Source: Naegleria lovaniensis
Lineage: Eukaryota > Heterolobosea > Eutetramitea > Acrasida > Naegleriidae
Length of the DNA: 64,000 bases
Direction: 5' to 3'
Assembly: GCF_003324165.1 (NCBI RefSeq)
Contig: NW_025407854.1
Location: forward strand, 426,766 to 490,765
The position numbers and the translations under genes are program-made. Below the pieces are notes generated by a model, which was given only the letters and a program-made list of their open reading frames with translations, was not told where the DNA came from and ran no database searches. Below are positions 34,645 through 45,480 of this stretch, piece by piece; positions within the stretch are counted from its first letter, which is position 1, and every line of letters starts with the position of its first letter.

Positions 34645-37600
34645 ATGTTCGATTTTGGTGATATACCCTTCATGAGTCCGGCTGGTGGTGGATTGTTTCA
34701 ATCCTTGTCTTGCAACAATCCCTCACAGCCTTTGATTTTTGAAAGATATGATCAACGACTCGGAAAGTTGTTTGATTTTACGTTGCCTTTAAAAACAAAT
34801 ACAAGTGTTGTTGACGATAATGAAGAAGGAGGAACAACAACAACTCCCAATGTGGATGATGAACAAAATGTTCTAGGTGAAGATACAAAAATTGGATCTT
34901 CTTCCGACAATAATATCATTGGAAATGAAACACCAACAACAACTTCCATGAATGCTTCTACTACTTTAAACAGCCACTCACAAACTCAAATTATAAACGT
35001 GTATCAAACTTTGCAAAAGTGCAACCCATCCTTTCCACAGGAACCGTGTGTGATTCCTGAAAAGTGCCGAAAGGAAATTGAAAAGTTTTATTCGACACAT
35101 GATGAAGAAGACGAAACGTATTTGTTCAAGTTGCTTGTGGATATGAATTTGATATCATCGGGCCCCATTGTCTTCAACATTGCTGGTAATTTTGCAGGGT
35201 TTAATGGAGGTAGGTTGTGATGAACGATTGAAAAATCGATGAATTGACTGATCGGATCAACTGGTAAATGAACTACGTGTCATAATAATTGACATTCTTT
35301 TTCATGTTGTTCATGCACATGAAAACATGAAAATGTTGACGATGATTCCATCTGATATCATGCTATTGTTGATATTGTTGATGATGATTCCATCTGATAT
35401 CATGGTTTAATGCGCACCATGTTTACAGGTCCTCACACAGATCTCATGCAAGAAGATTTTAAAAAAGAATATTTCAAAACAAGAGAGTGCTATGAGGCCT
35501 CAAGAAGAGCACACAAATTGTACAAATATGATGAATTTGATGTACAAGACAAATCAAATCCAAAATGCATTAACACATCATTGCAAAAGAAATTGATTCA
35601 AAAGGCGGAAGATGCACTCGCAATTACTGAGCATTGTATTGAAGCCTACAATGCTCTAGCCTTGTATAAAGCGACAAGTTTTGAAGAAGCGCTCGAATTG
35701 TACAGACAAGCTCAATCTCATTACAAGGAGTACTACAGTGAAAAATTGGAAAAGAAGAGGAAAGAAGTTTTGAAATATAACAGGAAGGGACAAACTTGGT
35801 ACAATCACGAATTGAGACAATTTATGAGAGCAATTATTGGTGAAGCGAATTGCTTGAGAAAGATGGGTCGATACAAAGAAGCTCTTGATAATTATCAGAG
35901 GTGCCTCGTGTTGGATGATGAGATTCATGATACATGGATTTCTTGGATTAACTACATGTATCACATTCCAGAGTGGTAAGTATGGAGTTTTGAATTGTTC
36001 ACGTGCGACAACACTGATCATACATGTACTCCATAACAACGATTGATATACACTATATTTTGTTATAACATTATTACCACATGAATGAATTGCAGCCTTA
36101 TGAGACTAGGACGATGGAAGGAAGCGTACGACTTTTTAAAAAAGCACAAAAGTTTGCTGAATGCGCCACCAACTCGTACCTTGTTATGGAGTTTAGCTCT
36201 CTGTGAATATGTAATCAAAAAGTTTACACCAGACACTGTGGCAATGGCTCGTGCAGAAGTTTCTGGTACCGTCAATCCATTTAAAGATCCCATTTTTCAT
36301 GCTTCAATTACGGCTCCTTTGGTATACGAGTATCTTGTTGGTGTCAGAAAATTAACACCGGTGAGAATTTCCAAGAGTTGGAGAAATGCACCTTCTGGTT
36401 TCTGTGCGCCATCCTCTCAAGCGAGTTATGTTATGGATCATTTGGATTTATGGCTTGCTGTACCAGGTGCACTGGATTGGGCACTTCGAAATGCAAATAC
36501 GGTCTATGGTTTTTGTTCAATCACAAAGACAGAGGAAAACTTGGAGAGAAAACATTTCTATCCAAATGATCCTTATAAGAATTTTTATAATTTTTATTCT
36601 CGACATTGGTTTGTGAATGTGCAAAGTCAAGTCTCAAGAGAACCGATGCTGCAAATAGCTGTGTCCATCAATAATTTACAAATTGTACAATTTTTGGTTG
36701 AAAAAGGAGCCGACATTACCACGTCACTTGTACGTGCATGCGAAAAGGAGAGAGATGTTATTTTACAGTATTTTTGTGAAAAGGTTGGCACTCTTCCACT
36801 CGATACACTCTTCGAGCCTTTCAGAATTTCCGTCACTCTCGGTCATTGGAAATGTCTAAAAGTGTTGTTTTTAAGCGTTCTCAATGCATCGAATTCTGTT
36901 CCAGGATTACTGTTAAACAAGTGCATGAGTTGGCTGGTAGAATCGAAAGAATATGATTGTGTGAATGGTGGACCTACGTGCCCTCGTTGCTTGTCTGGAC
37001 GTTTTCAACATTCATTATCCAATAATTATTTACATTGTCTAGACTTGATCCTAATGATGGGATGGAAAGATGTTTCAAATACTGCGGCCACTCTTGAGAG
37101 CAGCAATAAGAAGAAGCTTCAACATCGTTTAAAACAAATTACACGTGGATGTGTCGCATTGGACCCGCGCAATTATGGAATTGTGGATATGCGAAGCGTT
37201 CATCTTGTTGATAATGTCAATAGATACAAGGAAGTGAAACCATTTACAGAAATGTCATCTGACCTCATGAAAGACATTGGAAATGATGAATTTCAGGTAT
37301 GTTTTTTTGGAGAACGTCTAGGAGAGTATTTACAATATTGTTATTTATTAACTTGATCATTCTGAAATTGTGTGGCAATCAATGTTCATTGGCATTTTCA
37401 TTACAATTAATGTTCATGACGGGTCCGTAAATTCACAACACGATCATGACGACCTTTGACGATATCAGCAAGGAAATTTCAACGATGCCCTCGATTGGTA
37501 CGGAAGAGCTTTGCAAAAGAATGACAATCCCGAGCTCAAACATGTGCTGCATTCCAATATGGCACAGTGTCATATCAACATGAAGCAGTATAAACTTGCC

Positions 37601-38137
37601 ATAGAACAAGCTCAGAATTGTATTGAAGCCAATCCTTCCTTTGTAAAAGGTTATTACAGGAAAGCAGTGGCTTTAGAATTGATGGGCAAAAGACAACAAG
37701 CTCTTGACACTTTGGAAATGGCTCTCAAGAAGGAACCCAATAATGACATGATTTTGAAGCTCAAACAAAAGATTTTGAAAGATTTGGAAAAGCCATCCAC
37801 TGCAACCTCATCATCCTCCTCTCGTAGACCCAATTCTGGCAGGGCAAGTACTCGAGGACGCAATCCACGTGATCTTGACGAGGAAGAAGAAGATTCCGAA
37901 AACGACACAGATCATGATGAGGACGAAGAATCTGATCACGAAGAGAACCCTCGTGGAAGAGTGTGTCCAAATTGTGGTGGCGAAAGACTTCCTTACATCT
38001 GTGCACAATGTGGAAAAGAAGCGAAAAAGAGATGTGGTGCTTGTCATGAGGTCAGGTATTGCTCGAAACACTGTCAAATCAAGCATTGGCCTGTTCACAA
38101 ACAGAATTGTTGTTGGGTTGACATGCACACACGATAA
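34645..38137 (+). CDS. TPR/ankyrin/MYND zinc-finger protein
   Basis: Exons 34645-35209, 35429-35975, 36096-37296 and 37469-38137 join in frame to about 993 residues. Order: variable Ser/Thr-rich part; helical pairs in exon 2 (EDALAITEHCIEAYNALALYK; FEEALELYRQAQSHYKEYY); ankyrin-like unit in exon 3 (QIAVSINNLQIVQFLVEKGAD); two or three clear TPR units in exon 4 (NMAQCHINMKQYKLAIEQA, GYYRKAVALELMGKRQQAL), as in co-chaperone TPRs; an acidic Glu/Asp linker; and a MYND zinc finger, with CGKEAKKRCGACHEV and YCSKHCQIKHW. MYND fingers bind proline-rich peptides; TPRs often hold Hsp90/Hsp70 tails. The start at 34645 follows seven A; 34618 is an in-frame alternative. A SET domain is not seen. Confidence 0.85.
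35341..35404 (+). repeat. 22-bp direct repeat in intron 1 of the MYND gene
   Basis: GATGATTCCATCTGATATCATG occurs at 35341-35362 and again, identically, at 35383-35404, separated by 20 bp. Both copies lie in the intron ending at 35428. No coding meaning. Confidence 0.85.
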
Positions 38138-38757
38138 TGTCCATTGGCATGTTCATAGAGTGTTACAGGAGAGATCATTGATTTGTACGCTTTCCAACAA
38201 TTACTACCTTTCCTTTTTGTGATAGATGAACTCTCGCGTTTCTATTCTACTCTTCCTTAAATCCTTCTAATTATTCCTTAATTGACCAACGGTAATTTTT
38301 CTCTGGCTAGATCTGACCAATTCAACTCAATAACAGGGTTGTCTGATTAGCGACACAAACAAAAAACCACACAATGATGATGACTAAGGTTACAGTGTTG
38401 ACTCTTGTGTGTACTTGGGCATTATTTCAATAAGGAAAATGAAAACAATTTCGACTTGTTGAAGAATATAAATGGTCACTATCCTCAGAATTTTGCTAAC
38501 TGGAACGTGAATGGAAATGTAATTTTGGAACAATTCATTGATTCTCTCAATATTCCACAAATTTCATTTACCCCAAGTTGCAGCACAAGCTCAGCAGTCT
38601 TTCATGGCCATGATTCAATATGGCTACACTTGGAAAGACTTGCAATAAATTTTATCGTCCGATTCCAACATTCGGAGGAAGTGCTTATTTGTTCGTTGTT
38701 AAAAAAACGAAAAAAAAATTGAAATCCAATCCACTCTGACATGCCAAAAACATCATC
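38138..38757. other. intergenic region, no gene seen
   Basis: A 620-bp gap between two plus-strand genes. A frame of about 105 codons at 38405-38722 begins at TTG with no ATG and shows no domain; I treat it as leader or chance. Long A runs occur near 38700-38720. Confidence 0.5.
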
Positions 38758-40962
38758 ATGAACAACACGCAACTCGATGAAGACGAACCTATCAACAACA
38801 ATACAAGTTTAAATTCAATTACCACAACAACGGAATCACAAAACAGTACAAGCTCTTTGGAATATCTGACTCAATCACAACAGCCCTCCGATTCTGATTC
38901 CGATGAATTTCTTTGTCCAGAATGTAAGAAGGGATTTACTTCTCATAAAGGCACCAACAAAACCATTCAACAATTAATTCGGAATAATATGATTGCTTGC
39001 GATATTTGTAATCGGTGGTATCATTTATTGTGTTGTTCCGATCAGTTATACAATTCTGCACAAACGGGCGATTTGAAAGAACGTGTTGAATTAATTTTCA
39101 GAAAATCTGTAAAGGCTGTTGCATTGAATCATCATGATGAAAATGGTACAATAGAAAATGACGAGGAAATGCATTCAAATCCAAACTCACAAATTGAAAA
39201 AGATATTACTGTAAATAGTGCGGATGATGCTAATCGTTCAATATCATGGAATGAGAATGAACATTCATCATCTAATTTTGATATGGAATTGGAATTACGA
39301 AAAATTGAATCACAAATTCAATCCATACCATTTTTCATTTGTTCACGATGTTTGGAAACAAGAAATTTGTACAACATTGCGAATACTATACTGCATTCGT
39401 CAGAAGAAGACCACTCGGTGAAAACAATACCTTATTTTCAAGATGAAATACGTGATCCTTTTCTGTTTTTTGAAAAGTATTCGTTGCAAGATGAGTTAGA
39501 ACAAGATACATCCTCAACTGAAAAAAAATCCTCAAATGTGTATTATATCATTACCAAAGCCAACAACGAAGATCAAATTCGAAGATTTTCATATTGTAAT
39601 TTTTTAGCGACACGAGAAGATGCTCGATTTATTGCAACGTCGAAAGTCACTTTCCAACAAATGGTAGAATGTTCCAAAAGAAATATTCAAAACTCTATTA
39701 AGAAGAGTTTGGAGCTTCTATTGTCCCATTACTACAATGGCACCATGGAGGATGAAAATAGTTTCAATAGTCAAAGCAGTGAGTTAGCTTCGCCGTCTCC
39801 CTCTTCTAGCGCTACAACAACGATTACGGAAACCCCTAACAACACAAAATTTTCTCCCATGAGCTATCAACATCATTTGTTAGATATCATCAAAGAAAAG
39901 GCCTTAGAGAGTTGTATTCGACCTGAGAATGAAGCATTTATTTTACTGAGAGTACAAGTCCAAAATGGTACACAGCATTCGTCTGACAAGGAAGGTCACC
40001 AACAAAATGTCAACCACTCGTCAATAACGAACAACAACACATGTGAATGTATTGGATACTTTACATGTTATTTCGAATTTTTGTCCAAGACAGTGAAAAA
40101 GTACACGTTGACGGATGTGCATTCCACTTTCAAGCAGCTATTCATCACTCCCAAATATCGAAAGAAAGGTCATGCACAACGAATGGTCAAATTTTTCTTA
40201 ACCCTCAGCTCCTTATTACTGGACACCTCGAAAATTGAGGGCTATCGATATTTTTCATCTCATACCAGTATTGAATATCCGAATTATTCCATGTGCTCTC
40301 TTCTTGAACGATTGGATATGAATGTAGTGAAAAGGATTCAACTATTTTTTGATTGGAATGATTTGGATCGAGTGAAAGAACAAAAAAACATGTCAGCATT
40401 CACTCGAAGAAAATCCAAAAGCAATTTGGATGAAATACTCATCGAGGAGGCCCAATCAAATTCCTCATCAGAACACTCCTACATGTCAGATTCTGACGAA
40501 GATCATTCACACGAACATTCTTCACCACTCAAACGTAAGCTTGAAACTTTTGTCAACTCATCTGGATCAGAAAACGAAATCCAACAAGATGAAATAGCCA
40601 TGAAAAAACGAAAATTTCATGCTTCATGTGAAGAATTTGAGGAACACGGTCATACTGATCATGAGAGACAGCCAATTTCTTCTGATTCCATAATCAAGAA
40701 GAATAAGACAAAACGAAATATTCGACATCGTAAAAGAGATATCATACTTCTCGCAAAGGAACATTTGGAGAAAATGACCGGCTTGCATAATACCAAAAAG
40801 TCCATCATTGCATTTTTATTTAAAACAAAACGTTCAGAACAAGAAGAAAGCGTTACAAATGTTGCCATTACACCAACCTTTCGATTAGAGATTTTTCTTC
40901 CTTTGCATTCTTTCAATTTTGATTTAATTGATGAGAAAGAGTTCAAGGTAGAATTTATGTGA
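38758..40962 (+). CDS. zinc-finger (PHD-like) and GNAT acetyltransferase protein
   Basis: A 734-residue single-exon protein. A zinc-binding module is seen in pieces: LCPECKKGF (~52), CDICNRWYHLLCC (~81-93) and FICSRCLETRN (~195), the Cys4-His-Cys3 layout of a PHD finger split by a long acidic insert. A GNAT N-acetyltransferase fold follows: an early strand with ILLRVQVQNG (~400), then CECIGYFTCYFEFL, and the acetyl-CoA motif LFITPKYRKKGHAQRM (~460-475) with the R-x-x-G-x-G/A pattern. The C-terminal ~200 residues are basic and disordered with nuclear-localisation-like KKRKFH and KTKRNIRHRKR. A chromatin or transcription-linked lysine acetyltransferase is the simplest reading (inference); the substrate is unknown. 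It is convergent with the next gene. Confidence 0.75.
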   Translation: MNNTQLDEDEPINNNTSLNSITTTTESQNSTSSLEYLTQSQQPSDSDSDEFLCPECKKGFTSHKGTNKTIQQLIRNNMIACDICNRWYHLLCCSDQLYNSAQTGDLKERVELIFRKSVKAVALNHHDENGTIENDEEMHSNPNSQIEKDITVNSADDANRSISWNENEHSSSNFDMELELRKIESQIQSIPFFICSRCLETRNLYNIANTILHSSEEDHSVKTIPYFQDEIRDPFLFFEKYSLQDELEQDTSSTEKKSSNVYYIITKANNEDQIRRFSYCNFLATREDARFIATSKVTFQQMVECSKRNIQNSIKKSLELLLSHYYNGTMEDENSFNSQSSELASPSPSSSATTTITETPNNTKFSPMSYQHHLLDIIKEKALESCIRPENEAFILLRVQVQNGTQHSSDKEGHQQNVNHSSITNNNTCECIGYFTCYFEFLSKTVKKYTLTDVHSTFKQLFITPKYRKKGHAQRMVKFFLTLSSLLLDTSKIEGYRYFSSHTSIEYPNYSMCSLLERLDMNVVKRIQLFFDWNDLDRVKEQKNMSAFTRRKSKSNLDEILIEEAQSNSSSEHSYMSDSDEDHSHEHSSPLKRKLETFVNSSGSENEIQQDEIAMKKRKFHASCEEFEEHGHTDHERQPISSDSIIKKNKTKRNIRHRKRDIILLAKEHLEKMTGLHNTKKSIIAFLFKTKRSEQEESVTNVAITPTFRLEIFLPLHSFNFDLIDEKEFKVEFM

Positions 40963-41079
40963 CAAAATTTCAGACCTATTTCTAAAAAAGTGATTACCAA
41001 GATGGTTAACCTACCAAGCATCTTATCGCATCGATGGTAGAATAGTAAACAATCGGCTTTACTCGCTATTATGTTGCTT

Positions 41080-44000
41080 TTATTTTCTTTCTGAATACAT
41101 GGTAGATAGTGAATCAAACGATTTCACACTTTTCATCATTGATTTTTGCTGCTCTTCAACTGTCGAAGTATTATTCATTCCATTGTTCATTGCTGGAAAA
41201 AAATTGGAAGTGACTGGTAGAGGAGAATAAATGCTCAAATCTTCAGTCATTGAAGGTGTGTTATTCCCATAATGTCCATAATGATGATGACTAGATAAAA
41301 GTAAGGGTGTAAAGACAGGTTTCCTTGGAGATTCGCCTCCATGCATTACATTATGTTGCATGAATGGATAAAATTCGTGTTGAATATTTCCTAATGAAGC
41401 TTTTCTTGGTGATGCTGTCCTCATTGTATGACTGGTGGTAGATGGTGTTGTCGTCGTGCCATGATGATTGTTGCTCGTATTCATATGTTGTGTCGACGAT
41501 GACGGATTGGCATGTTGCGAAAAATCGACCATACTACTCTTTTCCAATCTCCGCAAAATAATTCGATGAAATTCCTCAACAAATTTAGCTTGTCTTGAAT
41601 TTTCAATCACTCTAGGGCCTCTCACAAGTTTGACAGCATTCATTGAAGTTTTTGCATCCATTGCCAATGGTTGACGTAATAGTAATAGGCATGAAGCAAG
41701 TGTTCCAGAGCGACCTAAACCAGATACTGAGACAATGACGACATCTTCTAAATTCACATCAATGGCTTCTCGCATCCATTCACATAATAATATGGTATAA
41801 TTCATTGGAGGAGGATGCCTTTGCTGAACAGGTATAAATTTCGTTTCAATGCCCATGTGAGCGGCTTCTTGAATTAAATCTCCAGAAAGTCTTTCGAGTT
41901 CTTCTTGTGTCGCTAAAATGACAAGTTTTTTTACATTATTCTTTTGAAGTACTCGCAAATCATTTTGCATGACACCGCCGTGAGAAGGTCTACCTGGTAA
42001 AATGGAAATTCCTAACCGACCATGTTTACGTTTTTTGCTGGTTGCATGACTTTCTTCGCTGTTAACACATGGATCAGATGCTGTTGTTGAGTTTGTGGCG
42101 GTCACCTGTTCATGATGTGGTGACTTTTCCGCTGGATGAGGAGTCCATATCGAATCAACGCTTTTCAAATTAATCCAATCAATATGATACTTGTCATTGC
42201 GGAAGGCCTTTCGTTCAATCTTTTGTGCCAATGCACAAGCAGTAGCAACCGCCCATGCTCTCTGATAGATACTGAGAGAGCTCAATGTTGCGCTATGCAG
42301 TGCATATCTCAATAACACGATATCGAGTTGAACTGGATTACGGTCACCCCTCACCAGTCGTTTCGTAATGCTGCGTAATTCAACAACAGCTTCCCAGGCT
42401 CGTTTCAATTTTTCAGATTTCAAACCAACAAGCGTGATGGGCAAAGGTTCAGCTAAATCCTTCACTGAAATCAGTTCCTTAGTAATGATGAGAGCCTCTT
42501 CAAGTTCCTTCTCGCTATCAATGGGCGTATATTCAAAGACAATATCGTTTTCTAATTTTGCTACATCTTTCAAAATGTGAGTTCTTTCTGTGTATTCAAA
42601 ATCAATGAGCCACACATTTTCATTGGTATCTAAAATTATATTTCTGCCATTCAAATCTCCATGAACGTAGGAGACATAGTGGAACGATTTTGCCAAATAA
42701 CCTTGTTTGATTTTCGGAAGTGAGTCACGAAGGAAATGAACAATATTTTTCACTCGAAAACCACCTGGAAATATTAAATACTTTTCTTCGCCATGTTGTT
42801 GCTGTGTTGGTGGAATTATGTAGATAGTGGTGGTGCTACCACCGTTTGGAATCATTGAGGAAGGACTTTGAGAATTGGATGGAGAGTGCGAAGTCGTTTG
42901 ACTCGTGCTTGAAGTCGACGAAGAGCTTGTAGTACTACTACTTGTCGAGTTTTTCAAATTTTGTTGAGAATTCTGTTGTTCCTGTGTGAATCTATCCCAC
43001 TCTTCTGGTGATATTTCAAAAATACTTCCTTGAGCTGATGAGGGCTCAATAGATGATGTGGGAGTTGAAGTGACAGAGGTTGTTGGAGTAGTAGCAGTAG
43101 TGGTTGATAGGATCTGTGATTTTGGAATTTGTCTTGGCTCAAAGAAGGAACAATCTCGCAATTCAGAAAATATGGAAACGATTCGACCTCGTACGGCATC
43201 TGGATTGTCAGTTCCACCTGTATGCCAGGCCCAGCCCTTTCCATCAAAATCATACGTCTCAAACAAGTCAATTTGTTCAGACACGGCTGCATCATAAAAT
43301 CTTCCCAAGACTCCATAAAATACACGGTGAAGAATGGATTTGATGGTCGACATGCTTCCTCCACTCATGTACAATTCTCGAAATGATGATGGCGATCGTT
43401 TCATGCTCGCTGCTGCAATGTGAGGTGAGGTTGGACTTTTGGGAGACATTAAATCTGAATCTGACGATGCAAATTGAAAATCATCCTCAATCATGCTGGC
43501 GTAGGCAAATTTAATGCCTGCTCGATCTTTCAATTCACAAAATCCACGAATTTGAGGTGCGTTATTTCCCAAAATTTCCTCAACCTTTTCGAAATTAACA
43601 CGTTCTCTTGTAATGGGACCTCTTCTTCCAATCTTGAGAATGGACGTAGCTTGTACGTGTCCCATCAAATCTTTGGAACGAACTTTGAAAACCCAAGATC
43701 CAGAGTGACCTCCAGACAATCGTGAAAAAACAACATCTGTACTATCATGATATAATAAACAAATGATTTCCTTATCCACATCTGAAAGTTTGTTCAAATC
43801 ATCACCTATTGATTTCCAATGAAAACAAGGCATTATTTGATGTGCTACATTCTCATCGTTACTAGTGCCAAGTTGTGAGCCGCATTCTTCACTATCCAGC
43901 ATATCCAGAATGGGTATTGGAGAGACTTCAGAAACAGCGCTCAAATCTTGTGGCGTACTGGGCGAACGAACTAATTGTTTAAATAAAAATCTGCCGCTAC

Positions 44001-45480
44001 TAACTATTGAACTACTTGGGGTTTTCTTCCACCAGAATGGTATGAGCCATTCCTGGAAGTCACACAAGCTATAAAATATTGAAACATTGAAATATCGTTC
44101 TAATTGTTGGAGACTGGAAAAGTGTTGATGTCGTGATCGGCTTGCAGTCAAAGCTGAGCATGTGGAAAGAAGCTTGGAAAAATGTGAAAATCTCGTTGAA
44201 AGCTCATAAAATAAATATTGAATCGTGGATTCGGTCCAAACACCAATCACACCAATTTTAACATTGAGCTTTTTGTGAGTGCCATTGGTTAAATTTTCTG
44301 CATCGAGTTGTTTTTGCTTTCTCTCGATGGCTTTTGCAATTTTTGTCTCTAAATCCGTGCCATGGAATGCATTGACATTGGTAATATTTACGTAGGACTC
44401 ATTGTCTCTGTTCGGTATGTCCTTATCGAGATTCAAAACTAAATTTGCTCCTGAGGTGCCTTTCACTGAGAACAAGCCGTTGCAAATATATGGTACTTCA
44501 GGAGTTGTTGGAGAAGTTGCATTAGCACTGGAAGGATGGTGTTTTTTGTTCTGACTTTCGCTACTGCTATTATTGTGATGACTTGACATTTTACACTTGT
44601 TTTGATCAATTTCATTCCAAAATCTCACATGAATAATTTCCAAATGATTTGAGGATTGTCTTCGAGCCCAGCTCATGAATGATTTCAATGGACCACTCTT
44701 ATAGTCACTTCCGAGTAGACGTTGTGACTCGGGTTTTCCAACGTGCATGAACGTGCTCGAGTCGTAATCTAATGAGCTCGAATAATTGGTACCAACAGAC
44801 CCTGGAAACTTTCCAATGAAATCATTTTGTAAACAGCATGTAATAAGTATTCCAAAATCTTCTACTTGATTTTCCGAGTTGGATGCAATACCATGGTTTT
44901 GACTCGAGGTATCACCTGAAGACAAAATATTACTAGCAGAAGGATTATTCACGGGAGTGAGAGGAGAAGAATTTTGACCAGTATTGGTTGCATTCAATGT
45001 TGGTGATGAAACGGAACTGCTCAACAATGGAGAGGAGGATGGATAGGTGGCAGAAGTCGACGATCCCGAATGCACTGATGCTGAGGCTGAACTTTTTATC
45101 GGGTACGGAAGAGCACTACTACTCGAGGTGGTACGAGGACTTCCATAATGATGATGAAAATGATTGGGCCCACCACTGCTGCTATTACTGCTACTGCTGC
45201 TAGATGAATTTGAGAGGTGGTTGTTGTTATTATTGTTAAAGATCAGATGAGTAGAGGCGAGAGATGTGGTTGATGAAGGATTTAAAGATGGAACAGATAT
45301 GAAAAGGCCTTTCGGGTTTGAATTTTGAGAGGCCATAATGACTGAGGCTGGTGTTTGGGGATCTGGAATTTGTGATAACAACGAGGGTGAAGAAATGGAA
45401 TGATGTGGTGATATGATGGATTCAATTTGCTGATGTTGTGCCTGCTCTTCGTTGTTGAGGGTTGTATTGATCAACGACAT
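41080..45480 (-). CDS. isochorismatase-like / APH-like kinase / phosphatase-like three-domain protein
   Basis: A 1466-residue single-exon protein; the ATG at 45480 is preferred, 45627 being an in-frame alternative. After ~200 Ser/Asn-rich residues there is an isochorismatase-type hydrolase fold (~206-475): ILITCCLQNDFI at the DxQND motif, with the first Asp replaced by Cys, and GVWTEST where the family has its Cys. Next (~585-1000) is an aminoglycoside-phosphotransferase-like kinase fold with SILKIGRRG (Lys), HGDLNGRNIIL and LIDFEY, all apparently functional. The C-terminus (~1160-1360) is a dual-specificity/tyrosine-phosphatase fold; the P-loop VIVSVSGLGRSGT has Ser where the nucleophile Cys belongs. 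This resembles bacterial predicted conflict/ternary-complex proteins. A GTGAGC donor-like site on the coding strand near 45628 hints at a 5' UTR intron. Confidence 0.75.
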   Translation of the reverse strand: MSLINTTLNNEEQAQHQQIESIISPHHSISSPSLLSQIPDPQTPASVIMASQNSNPKGLFISVPSLNPSSTTSLASTHLIFNNNNNNHLSNSSSSSSSNSSSGGPNHFHHHYGSPRTTSSSSALPYPIKSSASASVHSGSSTSATYPSSSPLLSSSVSSPTLNATNTGQNSSPLTPVNNPSASNILSSGDTSSQNHGIASNSENQVEDFGILITCCLQNDFIGKFPGSVGTNYSSSLDYDSSTFMHVGKPESQRLLGSDYKSGPLKSFMSWARRQSSNHLEIIHVRFWNEIDQNKCKMSSHHNNSSSESQNKKHHPSSANATSPTTPEVPYICNGLFSVKGTSGANLVLNLDKDIPNRDNESYVNITNVNAFHGTDLETKIAKAIERKQKQLDAENLTNGTHKKLNVKIGVIGVWTESTIQYLFYELSTRFSHFSKLLSTCSALTASRSRHQHFSSLQQLERYFNVSIFYSLCDFQEWLIPFWWKKTPSSSIVSSGRFLFKQLVRSPSTPQDLSAVSEVSPIPILDMLDSEECGSQLGTSNDENVAHQIMPCFHWKSIGDDLNKLSDVDKEIICLLYHDSTDVVFSRLSGGHSGSWVFKVRSKDLMGHVQATSILKIGRRGPITRERVNFEKVEEILGNNAPQIRGFCELKDRAGIKFAYASMIEDDFQFASSDSDLMSPKSPTSPHIAAASMKRSPSSFRELYMSGGSMSTIKSILHRVFYGVLGRFYDAAVSEQIDLFETYDFDGKGWAWHTGGTDNPDAVRGRIVSIFSELRDCSFFEPRQIPKSQILSTTTATTPTTSVTSTPTSSIEPSSAQGSIFEISPEEWDRFTQEQQNSQQNLKNSTSSSTTSSSSTSSTSQTTSHSPSNSQSPSSMIPNGGSTTTIYIIPPTQQQHGEEKYLIFPGGFRVKNIVHFLRDSLPKIKQGYLAKSFHYVSYVHGDLNGRNIILDTNENVWLIDFEYTERTHILKDVAKLENDIVFEYTPIDSEKELEEALIITKELISVKDLAEPLPITLVGLKSEKLKRAWEAVVELRSITKRLVRGDRNPVQLDIVLLRYALHSATLSSLSIYQRAWAVATACALAQKIERKAFRNDKYHIDWINLKSVDSIWTPHPAEKSPHHEQVTATNSTTASDPCVNSEESHATSKKRKHGRLGISILPGRPSHGGVMQNDLRVLQKNNVKKLVILATQEELERLSGDLIQEAAHMGIETKFIPVQQRHPPPMNYTILLCEWMREAIDVNLEDVVIVSVSGLGRSGTLASCLLLLRQPLAMDAKTSMNAVKLVRGPRVIENSRQAKFVEEFHRIILRRLEKSSMVDFSQHANPSSSTQHMNTSNNHHGTTTTPSTTSHTMRTASPRKASLGNIQHEFYPFMQHNVMHGGESPRKPVFTPLLLSSHHHYGHYGNNTPSMTEDLSIYSPLPVTSNFFPAMNNGMNNTSTVEEQQKSMMKSVKSFDSLSTMYSERK

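Noticed and set aside
38405-38722. 105-codon plus-strand frame
   Set aside because: It starts at TTG with no ATG, ends in a Lys run from poly-A and has no domain.
43058-43386. Overlapping frames opposite the three-domain gene
   Set aside because: They are antisense shadows of a long, domain-rich coding frame.
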